This document shows positions 44,001-56,017 of a stretch of 64,000 bases of DNA, piece after piece. Position numbers and translations under genes: made by a program. The notes beneath the pieces were generated by a model. That model worked only from the letters and a program-made list of their open reading frames with translations, did no database searches and was not told the DNA's origin. Position 1 is the stretch's first letter. Each line of letters begins with the position of its first letter. The stretch lies in contig NC_072893.1 of the NCBI RefSeq assembly GCF_027943255.1, forward strand, positions 18,994,001-19,058,000, written 5' to 3'. Source of the stretch: Anastrepha obliqua (lineage: Eukaryota > Arthropoda > Insecta > Diptera > Tephritidae).

Positions 44001-45070
44001 GTTTTTACAGACAAACGAGAAACTTTGTATTTGACTTCGGGTGACCCTTTAAGTTATTGTCGCATTTGTCTTTCTCACACTTCTGCACTCAGAATAGAAA
44101 TGTACTGCAGTCACATAAATTTGCTGTGCAAATGGCGACACAAATTTTAAGGCGTGAAAACTTTTGTAAAAGTTACAGACATACATTTAGTATATTTGTA
44201 CATACACATAAGCACACATACATATTCACATTTGTACCCATAAGTGAGAAACAAGGAAATGTGCTTCAAAAGTAAAAGTCAGGTATTAGTTGAAAGTTTA
44301 AGAGATTAATGATTATCGAGTGGAATTTTCAGACATCTCTACTGGAGAGCAGATTTTCTGTAGTTAAACAAATAAAATATATACTTCCCTGGGCAATAAA
44401 AACAAACATAAATTACATACCATATATCATCGTGCACACAGACCCGAGCATTAAAAGAAATTAAGGGAGTTTTTGTTTTTACTCAAACATTTACTTCCCT
44501 AGGCATACAAAAAAAAAGCAAATACATATGCATATGAATGTGTTTATTTGCATGTGAATACTTGCATTTTACATCTTTTCACCTAACTCATGCCCAATTC
44601 AGCAGGCATTTTAAAATTTAAACCATGAACTCTTATTTAACGTAAAAACTCAGGCTATTTAGTGCGAGAGTGACTGGATTCATACCAGTCGCAAAATGCC
44701 TTATTAGAGCTGCCTGCAAGACAAATATTCTTTCAATAAATAAAACGCTTGAAATGTTAAGGACGCACGAAAGGAGGATTAGGCGGTTATACTCGTAAAT
44801 AATAATGGAGTTAATCAGCTGTGCAGTGCATTCTAAATATCCAAAATTTTTTGTCTTCTTATCTTTTATTGATTGGTTCATTAAATGGTATCGAACTGAT
44901 GTATGTGCGTACTAGTTCGTTAACTGGTCCTGGTTTGATGCTGATTCAGAGGCTGATAGTTGACATTTCATTGGACATAGGGCAGACCATTGAAAACGGA
45001 TAGAAGGCGAACTACTTCAAATGCAAAGCAAACTGGTCGTAAGGTGGCTCAGAGTTGGTATGTAGATTAG
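44001..45070. other. Non-coding spacer, no gene seen
   Basis: Ordinary AT-rich sequence; short frames show no family resemblance. Confidence 0.5.
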
Positions 45071-45074
45071 GGTA

Positions 45075-46090
45075 TACACGAGAAGGGTTCATTTTTTTTA
45101 ATCTTTAATTTTTTTATTTTTAAACATAGTCCCCTTTTAGAAAAATACACTTCTCCTAACGTCCGGCCATTTTTTTAATCCTTCCAAAAAAATAGGATTT
45201 GTCGAAATCTCCAAAATACGGCGCTGTCTCGGCGATAACTTCCTCGTTTGTACTAAATTTTTTTCCCGCGAGCCATTTCTTCATGTTAGCTAACAAGAAA
45301 ACGTATCAGGGAGCCAGATCGGGTGAATACGGAGGGTGAGGCAGCAACTCATAACGCAATTCATGCAGTTTGGTGGCGACAACTCCGGATGAATGGGCTG
45401 GTGCGTTATCGTGGTGAAACAGAACCTACTCTCTCGTCAAATGCGGCTATGTCTCCTTCAATTTTTTGTGAAAGGGTTGGACCCCTCATTTACTGTAATA
45501 TGAAACCCCCATTTACTGTAATATTGTCCCCTCACTCACTGTAATATTGCCCAGTGATCGTTCTTCCTTTTTCTAAAAACCCATGAGGATGACGCCGTTC
45601 GCATTCCAAAAAATCGTTGCCATGACCTTTCCGACCGATGGGACGGTTTTCGCCTTCTTTGGAGCAGATTTACCGGGAGATATCCATTGTTTTGATTGTT
45701 GCTTAGTTTCCGATGGGCAGTGATGAATCCAGGTTTTATCAACGGTGACAACTTGACGCAAAAATTCTTTCGGATCTCGCTTAAATTGCTCCAAACACTC
45801 CTTTGAAATTAACGGCCGCATCCGCTCGTTGTTGTTTGTGAGCAATCGCGGCACCCATCGGGCCGACAATTTTTCCATCGCCAACTTATCATGTAAAATA
45901 TTAATTGGCGTTCCGGTCGACACACCTGAGCCTCTGTTACTTCGCACACTTTCATTCGTCGGTCAGCGAGAATCATGTCGTGGAATTTTTGAATGATTTC
46001 CTTGGTAGCCACGCCATCTTAGCGAAAATCACGAAACACGTCTTAGTCGAATAGCTGCCAAATCCAAGTCTGAACTTTGTTTTACCGTCG
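45075..46090 (-). mobile_element. Decayed mariner
   Basis: Read leftward: EIIQKFHDMILADRRMKVCE, KLSARWVPRLLTNNNERMRP, TVDKTWIHHCPSETKQQSKQ, SAPKKAKTVPSVGKVMATIF, then after stops NAPAHSSGVVATKL-like debris and a C-terminal FSTNEEVIAETAPYFGDFDK. The first catalytic block reads VDKTW instead of the usual DETW. A 70-bp stretch at 45481-45552 holds three copies of a CCCTCATTTACTGTAATAT-type unit not found in mariners. Inactive. Confidence 0.8.
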
Positions 46091-46094
46091 TTTG

Positions 46095-47630
46095 ATAGAT
46101 GGCAGCACTCCTCCAAGATAAGGTATGTACCTCGGGATCATTCTAGACCGCAAGCTCAACTGGAACTGAGACATCAAAGACCGGTCAAGAAGAACGATGA
46201 CTTCTTTGTATGCATGCAAAACGGCTCTAGGTAGATGTGGGGCTTGAAACCATCCACAGTACGAGTGTACTGGCTGTACACTGCGCTTGTGAGGATACCT
46301 CTCTCCGGAGTCACTGTTTGGTGGTCAAGGTTATATAGATATATATAGGGCAATTCAAGGGCAAAATGGAAAGGGTCCAAAGGCAGCATCTATGCTTATG
46401 ATAGGTGTGCACCTACCTTCTACGCTAACCAAAGCTTTTGAGACTCTATTAGATCTTCTGCCCATAGATATCTATGGCAAATTCTGAGTTAACTGCAATG
46501 CGTTCTGATTAAATGCATGCCTATGCTGGAAACATTTCAGATTTGAGAACTCGAAATTTTCGGAGCTCTTCCCTGAACTCATTGAGAGAGAGAGCTATGT
46601 GTTCTCCAAAATTTTGCTCCACCATTTTTTTTTTAATAATTTTCCCAAACAAATTCAAAAAAGATGTGAATGGGATAACATTAATGACTTTGACTAAGGG
46701 TCAATGGTTATCTTCACCGACAGCTCAAGGGCACAAGCGCTCAAGCGCTCAAGCCTAAGTAATAGCGTCGGGAATGGCATCCACTAAGAAGTGCGGCATC
46801 TGCACCTAAGTCTACGGCTATCTGACTACTGCGGCGCCTTTCAAGCGGAGTTAATAGCTATAAGGGAGACTGCCTTGTGGGCCAAGACCTCGTCCGTCGC
46901 AGCGCAACTGCCCATTATCTCACCGTGAAACTCAGGCTGCCAGAACTCTCTGCAGTGCAGTAATACTTCTTCCAAAGTAATAGCAGAATGCAGAAATATT
47001 CTCAATGAGGTGGCTAAGTGGGGCACCACAAACGTTGTCTGGGTACCTGATTACAGATACTTTCCTGGAAATTACATCGTGGATAAGCTGGCTTGGAGGG
47101 AAACTGATCATAAATCAGTCAATTCTGTCCGACGTGGGCATCCCTTTCTTATCTCTTTATTCCTTCAAGCAGGCTCTGGATCAGGTCGGTCTACATTGCA
47201 GGTCGGTCTGCAGTAAATCGACCACGGATCCCATTTCTGAGATTACTAGACAGGTTTGGCCTAGAAGAAATGAGCACTGAACTAGGACCCTCTTCAGTCT
47301 ATACCGACTTTCCATTAGCACAGTTGTTGGTATAATCATCCGGCACTGCCTAATGGGAACACATGGGAAACGTGTGGGGTATCCTTCAAATAACTTCTGT
47401 TGCAGCTGCTGAAACGAGGAGGTGGGGAGCGTTGAATGTTTCCTTTGCCATTGTCCCACTCTTGCCAAAAACACGACATCGCTGTCTAAATTCGTGCTTC
47501 TTTGGATGTCAGGCAGACTTGGAATCTGCAGCTATGCACGGTATTTTATAGTTTATCTAAGATACGAAGTCGGAATGAGAGGATGGAGAGTAGCGACTAC
47601 CGAAACCTAACCTAATCCAGGTGTGGGGCA
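46095..47630 (+). mobile_element. RNase H-type LINE remnant
   Basis: Plus-strand pieces: YLGIILDRKLNWN and SLYACKTALGRCG (reverse transcriptase end), VIFTDSSRAQA and FQAELIAIRETALWAKTSS (RNase H), NVVWVPDYRYFPGNYIVDKL (the WVPGHR helix, degraded), then a C-terminal piece near 47330-47500. Numerous stops; all I/Loa-type in order. Confidence 0.75.
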
Positions 47631-47639
47631 GGAATAGTT

Positions 47640-49040
47640 AATTTTTGGGTAAAATGCGCCAATTCCAAAAAATATCTCTCCTTGGTCACCATAATTATTT
47701 AAAAATATGCCTGAGACACAGAATTAAATTGAGAAAGTTTTCTAAAAGGCTCTGTAATTTAACCAATATTTAGTTGAGCACCTGGAACAATTAACGAAGA
47801 TAGTTACATGAATAAAAGACTCCTGAGTATCATTGGTGCAATCCGATTAAGCTTTTCCTAGCAAGGCCGTAAAGGGGAAGGCTTGGGAAAATTCTTCTAA
47901 AAAGAGCTACAAGCTCTGACAGATTTTATAGTAATTTCCACTTATTGGTTTTGTTGTGAATGAGAGGCAATAAGAATAATGGAACAACATATAATTAATT
48001 TATTTCCAAGAGGATTCCGAATTTGTGCTAGACGACGAACCCGCCGCGTAAAAACTTCTAATGAAAAACAAAATCAGGTATTTTATGAGACCACTTCCCA
48101 CACTACACATCACTTCTGTTGGCAAATACGGATAACGTTTTAAGAACTATGATTTGGGGCAAGTACCTCGAGTGTACGACACCATAAAAGAAAACGTGCC
48201 TTTGTCAGACAGCTGTGCAAGAATTGCCTAGATGGGATAAAGTCACACGACCATCGGACCTTGCGGCGTCTTGTAAAGTTGCTAGTAAAGGAGTATTAAT
48301 TCGTTTGCGAATTTGTGGAACAGACGAGACGTCGCCACCGAATACATTCCAGTCTTTAAGCAGCCCCCCATCTTCGAGTATATTTCTACCAGCCAACATT
48401 CACTCATTTTTGTAATGTAAATAATGTGAATTCTGAATATTATCTTGATATTTGCAATTTATGACTATTCACCTTCCTGTTTGCACGTGTGTATGTGTGC
48501 ATGTGGAGCACATTCCGCAAAAAAAAAAACACAGGCAAAGGAATTGGTTGTTTGTTGTATTGTTTGTTGTATGACAGATGATATATGCGCGTACTCGCAG
48601 AACTAAGCACCTACAGTGAAACTTCGAAATAACGAGGTTGAAGGAGATGCCCAAAGTGATCCAAGGATTTTGGGCGTGGTCTCCAATTTTTCGGAAAACC
48701 AGTTTACCTGTAGGTTTTATCACATGGACTGAAAAGTCCCGGACCTAACACATAGATGACATTAGTTTTATTGCATTCACTTCTTTTTCAGTTAGTGCTA
48801 ACCATAGAAAAACAGCTGTAATTTTTCTTATTTTTAATTTCCAATTTTATTGCAATCTGTTTTAAATTTAAACAATAAGCAATTCATATAACTTAAGCTA
48901 ATAGGGCGATCTTGAAGAACGCGAGATAGGTGAAGTCCAAATTCACAAACAGAATTTGCTCACCACATGGTCTCGAAATAGCATACTGAAGCATGAAGTA
49001 AGAGCCGTGACATGTTATTATTAATTAGTATTATTATTTT
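47640..49040. other. Non-coding spacer, no gene seen
   Basis: No supportable gene. The 66-residue frame at 48215-48415 has no recognised motif. Confidence 0.45.
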
Positions 49041-49049
49041 GTTTGTATG

Positions 49050-50860
49050 ATTTACCCCGTGGTGTGCCCGTTTGAGGCGCGGTATGTAGGTGTTTGGCTG
49101 AATTATGGCTGTGCGTTTGGGTGGCTCGACAAACGACTGCTGTATTTGTATATTAACTGAATCGTTTTATCTCTTCCCGTATTGAAGGTATCATCGTTTT
49201 GTTGCTAATTAGTTCGTTGTGGATTAAATCGAGTCTCCAGAGATTAATCGCAGTGTCTTTGCCTGGAACATCTAAAGGGTTTTTCAATTGGCGCGGGTCG
49301 ATTTTGGCGCCCTGTGGCAGCCACTTTGTTTTGGTGACATCTGTCAAATCTTTTGTTTATTATTCAGTTGCTTATGCCAAATCATCATGGCAAGTTACAC
49401 GGTTGAAAAGCACGTTCAAATGATAAAACTTTATTATCAAAATGAGAGTTCATTAACGCAAACGTTGCGCGCATCGCGCCCATTTTTCCGTAGACGTGGT
49501 GGCCCTTCAAAGTCGACTCTTCAACGTTTGGTGGCCAAATTTGAGACGATCAGCCGAGAACATTGCCGCGGTCCGTGAAAGTGTACAGCAGAACCCGAGG
49601 AAGTCTATTTCTCGCCGTGCACAAGAACTTGGCCTTTCGCAGACTTCAACTTGGCGAATTTTGCGTCGGGACTTGGGCCTACACGCGTACAAGATCCAAC
49701 TGTCCCAGGAGCTCAAGTTGATGACCATAGACAACGCCGTTTCTTCGCTGACTGGCCTTCGAATCGTTTGGAAGAGAACCCCAGTTTTGGGCGAAAAATC
49801 CTCTTTAGTGACTAGGCGCATTTTTGGATGAATGGCTGTGTTAACAAACAAAATTGCCGTATATGGGACGACACCAATTCACACGAGGTTCACCAGGTGA
49901 TAATGCATCCTCAAAAGGTTACCGTTTGGTGTGGATTTGGGCCGGCGGCGTCATTGGTCCGTATTTTTTTTGAAAACGACGTTGGTGAGGCGGTCACCGT
50001 CAACAGCGAGCGCTAGACGACATGTGGTTCCAGCAGGACGGCGCTACATGCCACACAGCAAACGCCATCCATTTCCATTTCAACACCTACCCGCCCTTAT
50101 TGAAAAACCCTTTATATGATGCCAATGTTCGTTTTCGTCGCTGCTCCCCATAGTTGGATGCCGTAAGTCCAAATGGGTTTAATTGTATTGCTTGTATAGG
50201 AGAAGTTTGTTTTCTAGAGACAGCACTAAGTTTCTTCCCATAAGTCATTGTAGAGAGGTGAGTTTAAGACCGAACTCTTTGCGTTTGGTCATTGTGTGTT
50301 TTTGCCATGCTAGGCGTCTGTCCAGGTGCATACCCAAATATTTCACGTTATCTGCTTGTGGTTGCTGTTGATCGAATAAGGTGGCGGCAGCACATGTTTC
50401 TCGTTTCAGTGTGAAGGTAACTTGCGGGGACTTTGTTGGGTTTACCTGTATACGTCATCTATTAAGCCATTTCTGAATATTTTTAATGTTTTCTTGTAGA
50501 ACATACATAATGACGGTATCGTCAGCGTAAGTTGCAGTCTCAACCCATTTTGAGAGTGGTAGATCCGCAGTAAATATTTGGTATAATACTGTGCCAAGAA
50601 CACTTCCTTGTGGTACACCTGCAGAGAGCGGGGCTAAATCCGTGACTTCGTCTACTAGTTTGATTCTGAGGTACCTTTCATTGAGATAGGAGCGTAACAC
50701 CTGGTAGTAACTGTGCGTCGATGTGTTTTTCAATTTAAACAGTAAACCTGGGTGCCAAACTTTATCGAATGCCTTTGATACATTGAGGAAAGCCGCAGTG
50801 CAACATTTTTTTTTCGTCTAGAGCTTTGTTTAGAGTTTTATAGACTCGCTCAACTTGTTC
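49050..50860 (-). mobile_element. Jockey-clade LINE, split by a DNA transposon
   Basis: Right part (50115-50860): SYLNERYLRIKLVDEVTDLA, GVPQGSVLGTVLYQIFTADL, TYADDTVIM (intact YADD) and KYLGMHLDRRLAW. Left part (49050-49272): LDLIHNELISNKTMIPSI and YSSRLSSHPNAQP, the jockey C-terminus. The two parts are separated by the element at 49274-50112. Stops and shifts are present. Unrelated in detail to the 1151-2110 copy. Confidence 0.8.
49274..50112 (+). mobile_element. Tc1/mariner-superfamily transposon (DUF4817-type), deleted, nested in jockey
   Basis: Perfect inverted repeats AAGGGTTTTTCAAT (49274-49287 and 50099-50112) with TA on both sides. Coding remnants (+): MASYTVEKHVQMIKLYYQNE (from 49387), SENIAAVRESVQQNPRKSIS-like, QELGLSQTSTWRILRRDLGL, LNGCVNKQNCRIWDDTNSHE-like, VTVWCGFG, VTVNSER and a WFQQDGATCHTANA-like block. 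Most of the region after the second catalytic D is deleted. Inserted in the jockey element, so it is the younger of the two. Confidence 0.85.
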
Positions 50861-50911
50861 CGTTTTTTATGATATTTTAAGAGCGACGCTACTTTTGATA
50901 TTTTCAAAACA

Positions 50912-51856
50912 ATGGATGAAAAAGAATTTCGTGTTTTAATTTTACACTGTTTCTTGATGGGAAAAAATTTCGCTCAAGCGAAGCAATGGCTAGCAAAGTG
51001 TTATGGGGACTTCGCTCCATCAGAAACAACAATAAAACGATGGTTTGCTGACTTCAAATGTGGTCTTGGAGACACCGATGAATCACAACGCAGTGGAGTC
51101 CAAATGAGGCGGTAACGCCAGAGAAGAGAGTTAGCAGACATCGTAAAGATATCAAAAGAAGGTGTTGCCTTTATATTGCATGAGCATTGGATATGAAAAC
51201 GCTCTGTTCAAAGTGAGTCCCGCGTTTGCGCACTGACCAAAAACCAGAAGGTGTTGATGATTTTGAGCAGTGTTTGGCCCAGTTTAAACATAATAAACCG
51301 GCATTTTTGCGTCGATATGTGACAATGGATGAACAATGGATCCATCACTTCACTGCGGGATCAAGACGATCGTCATCTGAGTGGACAGGTGCTCACCAAA
51401 GCGGCCGAAAGCACAACAATCGGCTGGAAAGGTTATGGTCTCGGTATTTCGGGATGTGCGTGGTGTGATATTCGTCAACTATCTTGAGAAGAGAAATACC
51501 ATTTACGGTGAATATTGTCTAGCGTAATTGGAACGTTTAAAGGCCGCAATTGCAAAGAAACGCCCGCATATGGCAAATAAGAAAATGTTGTTTCATCAAG
51601 AGGACGTACCATTTCACAAGTCATTCAAAAATATGGGAAAAACTACACTAATTGAACTTCGAATTGCTCCCACATTCACCGTATTCGCCAGATTTGTCTC
51701 GCCGGTAAGAAATTTCGCTCGAATGAAGAGGCTATCGCTGAAACTGAAGACTCTTTTGAGGCAAAAGACAAATCGTTCTACAAAAGTGGTATTGAAATGT
51801 TAGAGCACCGCTGGAATGATTGCGTTGTACTTGTTGGAAATTACGTTGATGAATGA
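50912..51856 (+). pseudogene. Mariner transposase, decayed
   Basis: Starts MDEKEFRVLILHCFLMGKNF at 50912, then TIKRWFADFKCGLGDTDESQ. A stop at about 51115 is followed by shifts. Later blocks: FLRRYVTMDEQWIHHFTAGS (first catalytic D kept), MERLKAAIAKKRPHMANKKM, LFHQEDVPFHKS (the second catalytic block HQDNAP is damaged), and a C-terminus ending NYVDE at the TGA 51854-51856. Nearly full length but dead. A different subfamily from the intact copy at 7207-8253. Confidence 0.85.
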
Positions 51857-51884
51857 AGCTAATTGTGAACAAAGAAAAAAAACG

Positions 51885-51972
51885 TGTTTTCTCGGTCTCG
51901 GTAGTCTAGCGTAAGTACACTAGCCTGCCCGCTCAGAGGTTGTGGGTTCGAATACCACGTAAAGCACGGTCC
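51885..51972 (+). repeat. tRNA-like sequence (possible SINE head or tRNA pseudogene)
   Basis: GGTAGTCTAGCG resembles a pol III A box, and GTGGGTTCGAATACCAC has a B box inside a five-pair T arm. The anticodon region and acceptor stem do not pair convincingly, so it is not called a functional tRNA. An A-rich stretch follows at about 52010. Confidence 0.5.
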
Positions 51973-51974
51973 TT

Positions 51975-52600
51975 GCACTTTTCCAAATTTACCTACTTTC
52001 TCAGTTTCTACAAAAAAAAAAAATCTCATTTCTGAACTCCAAAACCTTTTCCTTTCATCCTTACTCCCGCCCAATAGTCAGCAAGCAAAAACAAAGAAAA
52101 ACACGCAGTTACCCATTGCAACAGTGGCGCCAGCAAGAGGAAGCGGGCAGCCGCGGTAATAGCGCAGACACACGAAATTTAGCGAAGTCCTTAACCATCT
52201 GTGCGATCCTTCTGGCAGAAAAATGTGAAACACAGATGGCGCTCTAAACAGTTAGAAGGCGTTGTTCCTAAGCAACGACAGGTGGGCACTCCCACTATTT
52301 AGGATTGGTAGGCCAATTATCTACCCTGTCAGAAATTAAAATAGATTAACGAAAACAACGCGATTTTTGCAAATTTTTTGATCAAAAGTTTATTAAGGGA
52401 GGGTAAAACGTTGTAGTCTTAATTTAAAACACAAAACTTTACTAAGAGTCACCGGTTCTATGGATCAAAGGCGCAGCATAAAAAAATTGTGATGATGTGG
52501 AGCCCCCCTAAACAAGAATTGTTACTTTTATAAGCCAACATACCACACCAGTGGGCAACAACGACGACCTAAACAAAAAATCGCAGCGCAAACAACAAAA
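51975..52600. other. Non-coding spacer
   Basis: About 48 bp at 52310-52357 (with CTACCCTGTCAGAAATTAAA) match the reverse complement of 19815-19862, so a repeat fragment is shared. Otherwise nothing recognisable. Confidence 0.4.
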
Positions 52601-52609
52601 TAAGCAAAA

Positions 52610-53990
52610 AATAAAAATACAGGATACCTGCTCTAAACCCTCTACCCTAGAAGGAAGCACACTGTCAATTAGAGAAGAGGCAAGCTACCTAGGACTAGTA
52701 TTAGAAAGGAAGCTCTTGTGGTAAAAAACGCAGCCACAGCACTCTATACATGCAAAAAAAATTGTGGGGGCAAAATGGGGCCTAACCCCAAAAATAGTTC
52801 ACTGGCTACATACAGAAGTGGTACGGCCTATCATGACATACGGTGCTTAGTCTGGTGGCCAATACTCGAGAAAACAACAACAGTAAAATGCCTAGAAAGT
52901 ATTCAAAGGGGTGCTAGTCTCTCCATAAGCGGGGCACTAAAGACTACGCCCACGCCAGCGATGAATGTCATGCTGAAGGGGTCGCGCAAGAAAACTAGAC
53001 GAATACCCCTTCCTACATCAAACGACAGACTTTTGTAGCTCAGTGGAGTTGCAGTTAAACACATCCTTTACCACAACTTTCCCAACGAGAGAAGATTTGG
53101 ACAATGAGGTAATGGAAAATAGAAGCTGAATCAGCATCTATACTGATGGTTCCAAGCTAAATGATCAAGTAGGCGGAGGCCTTCATTCTGAAGGAATGAA
53201 TGCCAACATCTCATTCCGATTACCGGATCACTGCAGCGTAATTCAAGCTGAAATAGTGGCCATCAGAGAAGGCCTGCTAGCCCTAAATAAAATTGTCCTC
53301 ACAACAAGAGATATAGACATATATTCAGATAGTCAATCGGCCCTGAAAGCTTTAAAATCAACTAATATTAACTCGAAGACAGTAAAAGAATGTATCGACG
53401 TTTTGACAGAACTATCACAGTACTTTGTAATAAACCTGCTCTGGGTGCCGGGTCATAGAGACATAGAAGGCAACTGCAAAGCAGATGAACTGGCGAGATC
53501 GGGTACCACATTACCGATCCAACCAGACAAAGCAAACATACCTATACCTTTAGCAACTTGCAAGATGCTTATAGATAAACACACTATCAGAGCTGCCAAC
53601 GGGCTATGGACTCAGTCCCTGACCTGTGCAACTAGTAGGATGACGTGGCCCGAATGGAACAGGGGCCGCACAAACCGACTGTTGAAACTGAACAGGAAGG
53701 ACATGATAAATCTTCTGGGGGTCCTAACAGGGCATTGTCTGATTGGCAGGCATGCTAGTAGACTGGGAGCGCCCTATAACGACTATTGCAGAAGCTGCAA
53801 CCACATTGAAAAAGAAGAGACTATAGAAAACTTTCTATGCTGGTGCTTGGCTCTGGATAGAAGAAGGTTCTTTATTTTAGTTCCCTGAATAACTTGGCAG
53901 AAGTAGCCAATATAAAAATAACAAGCCTTGTTACATATATCAAAGCCACAGGTTGGTTCAATGAGGACAGTGTAGAGTGAGGAGAGGGCA
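52610..53990 (+). mobile_element. RNase H-type LINE, 3' part
   Basis: The reverse-transcriptase end is degraded (52700-53040). An RNase H domain follows: RISIYTDGSKLNDQ in a neighbouring frame, then the open frame 53196-53888 with IQAEIVAIREGLLALNK, DIDIYSDSQSALKALK, NLLWVPGHRDIEGNCKADEL, and the C-terminal Cys/His region LTGHCLIGRHASRLGAPYND, CRSC. The YTDGS, E, DSQ and WVPGH motifs are all present. The best-preserved LINE RNase H in the window, but the ORF is broken upstream. Confidence 0.85.
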
Positions 53991-53994
53991 CAGC

Positions 53995-55405
53995 CCCTGT
54001 GGTATCACAATGGGTCTACAGCAGGCTTAGGTGTGTCAAATGACAACCACCTACCTACCTACTTACTTTGTTCCATAGCATAATTTACTTATTTATTATT
54101 CTCATTAATTTGCTATGCATTTAATTAAATAAGACTGACTCAGAAGCTGCTATGTAGAGTTTCTGGAAACTAAGTACTAAACTAAAAATTTCCTTGAATG
54201 AAAAACAGAAAACGAGATTGAGACAAAGGACAAAGCGAAACAGCTCAATTTCTAGACTTTTTTGTTCTAACGATGTTCGTTATATTCCGGCTTCACTGCA
54301 TATAAAAATGCGAGAAGAGAATTTGTATATTCTTTGCTACTTTTCATCGATTGCTCAAGAGGATTGTCACCTGCTGGGTGCACCCACAATAAATTCTTAC
54401 ATATTTTATGCAATGGCGAAGCTTTATGCCACATACACAGCTATACACAGGTATACACATATGATACATACACACCCAAGTACGTATTCTATCTATGTAT
54501 GCGTGTACATGCAAATATCACATTATCTCATACATACATACACTCATTCATATGGTTATAAATCAATTTAAAAACAAATATAACCACACTGGGGATTTCT
54601 AGTTGGAGACCCACAAGAACGAGTAAGGCCAAGGAAGACGCATACGTTCCGTCCTGGCCTATCAGCCAACGCCCGCTATCAGTGTTTGCATTACAAGTAA
54701 TCGTATGGTTCATGTGCCCAACTGCCCACTGGTTTTGTGGTCCTACACACACACACACACGCATACATATGTAACGTGGAGGAGTCGTTGGTTGCAATAT
54801 ATTATTTATGAAGAAAAACACAAGGCACTCTACAGTCAATGAGCAACAGTTTCTGTTGCTTCAGTACGGCGGTTTTGATGACAGGAAATGGAAGCAAGAA
54901 AACATTTTTCATACAAAACAAAGGAATAAAAATTGATTTTCTCAGCCAGCCACACAAAACAAGGTTATGGTTTTGGTTTTCTTTTTCTTTGTTTTTTGTT
55001 GTTGGCGAAGAGGCCAAATTATATTAAAAAATACCAGTCTAACGGTTAGACGCGATAGAAGTGAAACCTTCCGTAAAACAAACTGAGCGAGAATAAGACG
55101 AAAGCAGCATTAGGAGCGGGATAATTATAGGTTCATTATAATATTGCTATAAAGTTCATATTTTATTTTCTTCATTTTATCATTATTCATCTTCAATGTT
55201 TTCAATTTCAACAAATGATACGAGTGGCTTATGATAGATAAAATATGATACAAATTCGATGTTGTCAAAAAAAATACCCAAACGGACCGAAGAAACAGAC
55301 TTACAAATTTCTTCCATTTTCGTCTACTTGTATTCATATAAAAATTTATGTCTCTTCCCACCAAAGCTAAATGTATTTGTATATTTCTTCTTGTATTTAT
55401 TCAAT
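53995..55405. other. Non-coding spacer, no gene seen
   Basis: AT-rich, with CATA-type microsatellites near 54440-54560 and a CA run at about 54745-54762. Short frames are chance. Confidence 0.5.
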
Positions 55406-55408
55406 AAT

Positions 55409-55564
55409 TTGGGCCGAAATCCCGGCGGTACTGCAATACCGGGCCAACCCGTGGCAGAGGTGGAGCAAGCCCCTAAAACACTCCGCCCATTTCCAAAAAT
55501 CAGTTTAACATTTGTTGTCCTCCGATGGAGGATCTATCAGATGTTAAGCTGATAAGAACAGATT
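55409..55564 (-). ncRNA. U2 snRNA, 3' portion (from about nucleotide 40 to the end)
   Basis: Read on the minus strand, the sequence starts ATCTGTTCTTATCAGCTTAA and contains the U2 signatures in order: stem-loop II region, GGAGGACAACAAATG, the Sm-site region GATTTTTGGA, the loop-III and loop-IV segment with GGTATTGCAGTACC, and ends GGGATTTCGGCCCAA. It matches fly U2 closely. It is cut off from its 5' end by the retrotransposon insertion, so this copy cannot make normal U2. Confidence 0.92.
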
Positions 55565-55574
55565 AAAGTGGGCT

Positions 55575-55870
55575 TCAAGACCGTTTTCCCGGGGGGGACA
55601 TTCCCCCCCCGGGGTGATACATAAAAAATTCCCGCACTCTTTTTGAGGGTGACGGTTCGTTAGATATAAATAAAAGATTATTTTCCCCGGGGGGACATTC
55701 CCCCCCCGGGGTGATACATAAAAAAATTCCCGCACTCTTTTCGAGGGTGACGGTTCGTTAGATATAAATAAAAGATTATTTTCCCCGGGGGGACGTTTCC
55801 CCCCCGGGGTGATACATAAAAAAGAACAAAATAAATTCCCGCGCTCTTTTCGAGAGTGATGGTTCGCTAA
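55575..55870 (-). repeat. 97-bp tandem repeat in retrotransposon 3' region
   Basis: Three copies spaced 97-98 bp (GGGGTGATACATAAAA starts at 55611, 55708 and 55806). Each carries a GC-rich palindromic block (CCCCGGGGGGACATTCCCCC) able to form a hairpin, followed by an AT-rich part. Probably the element's 3' UTR. Confidence 0.9.
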
Positions 55871-55961
55871 ATAATTAGAAGAAAAAAAAAAAAAAAGATT
55901 ATGCTGCTTCTTAGCTAAGGTTTACTGCTTCTTAGCTAAGGTTGCAGCGATCTTATGCGAT

Positions 55962-55994
55962 CACTTTGATCTTAGCCATGAGGCCGAGAAGCGA
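55962..55994 (-). repeat. Second copy of U2 snRNA 5' end, inside the insertion
   Basis: 33 nt, from TCGCTTCTCGGCCTCATGGC to AAGATCAAAGTG, same strand as U2. It differs from 57635-57668 at one aligned position (CTCATGG versus CTTATGG). Either a target duplication from a second insertion event or element-encoded U2 homology. Confidence 0.85.
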
Positions 55995-56017
55995 AGTCCG
56001 TCCGCCAGGGGCACACC

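Noticed and set aside
51885..51972. Functional tRNA
   Set aside because: A and T-arm boxes are tRNA-like but the acceptor and anticodon stems do not pair; kept only as a tRNA-like repeat.
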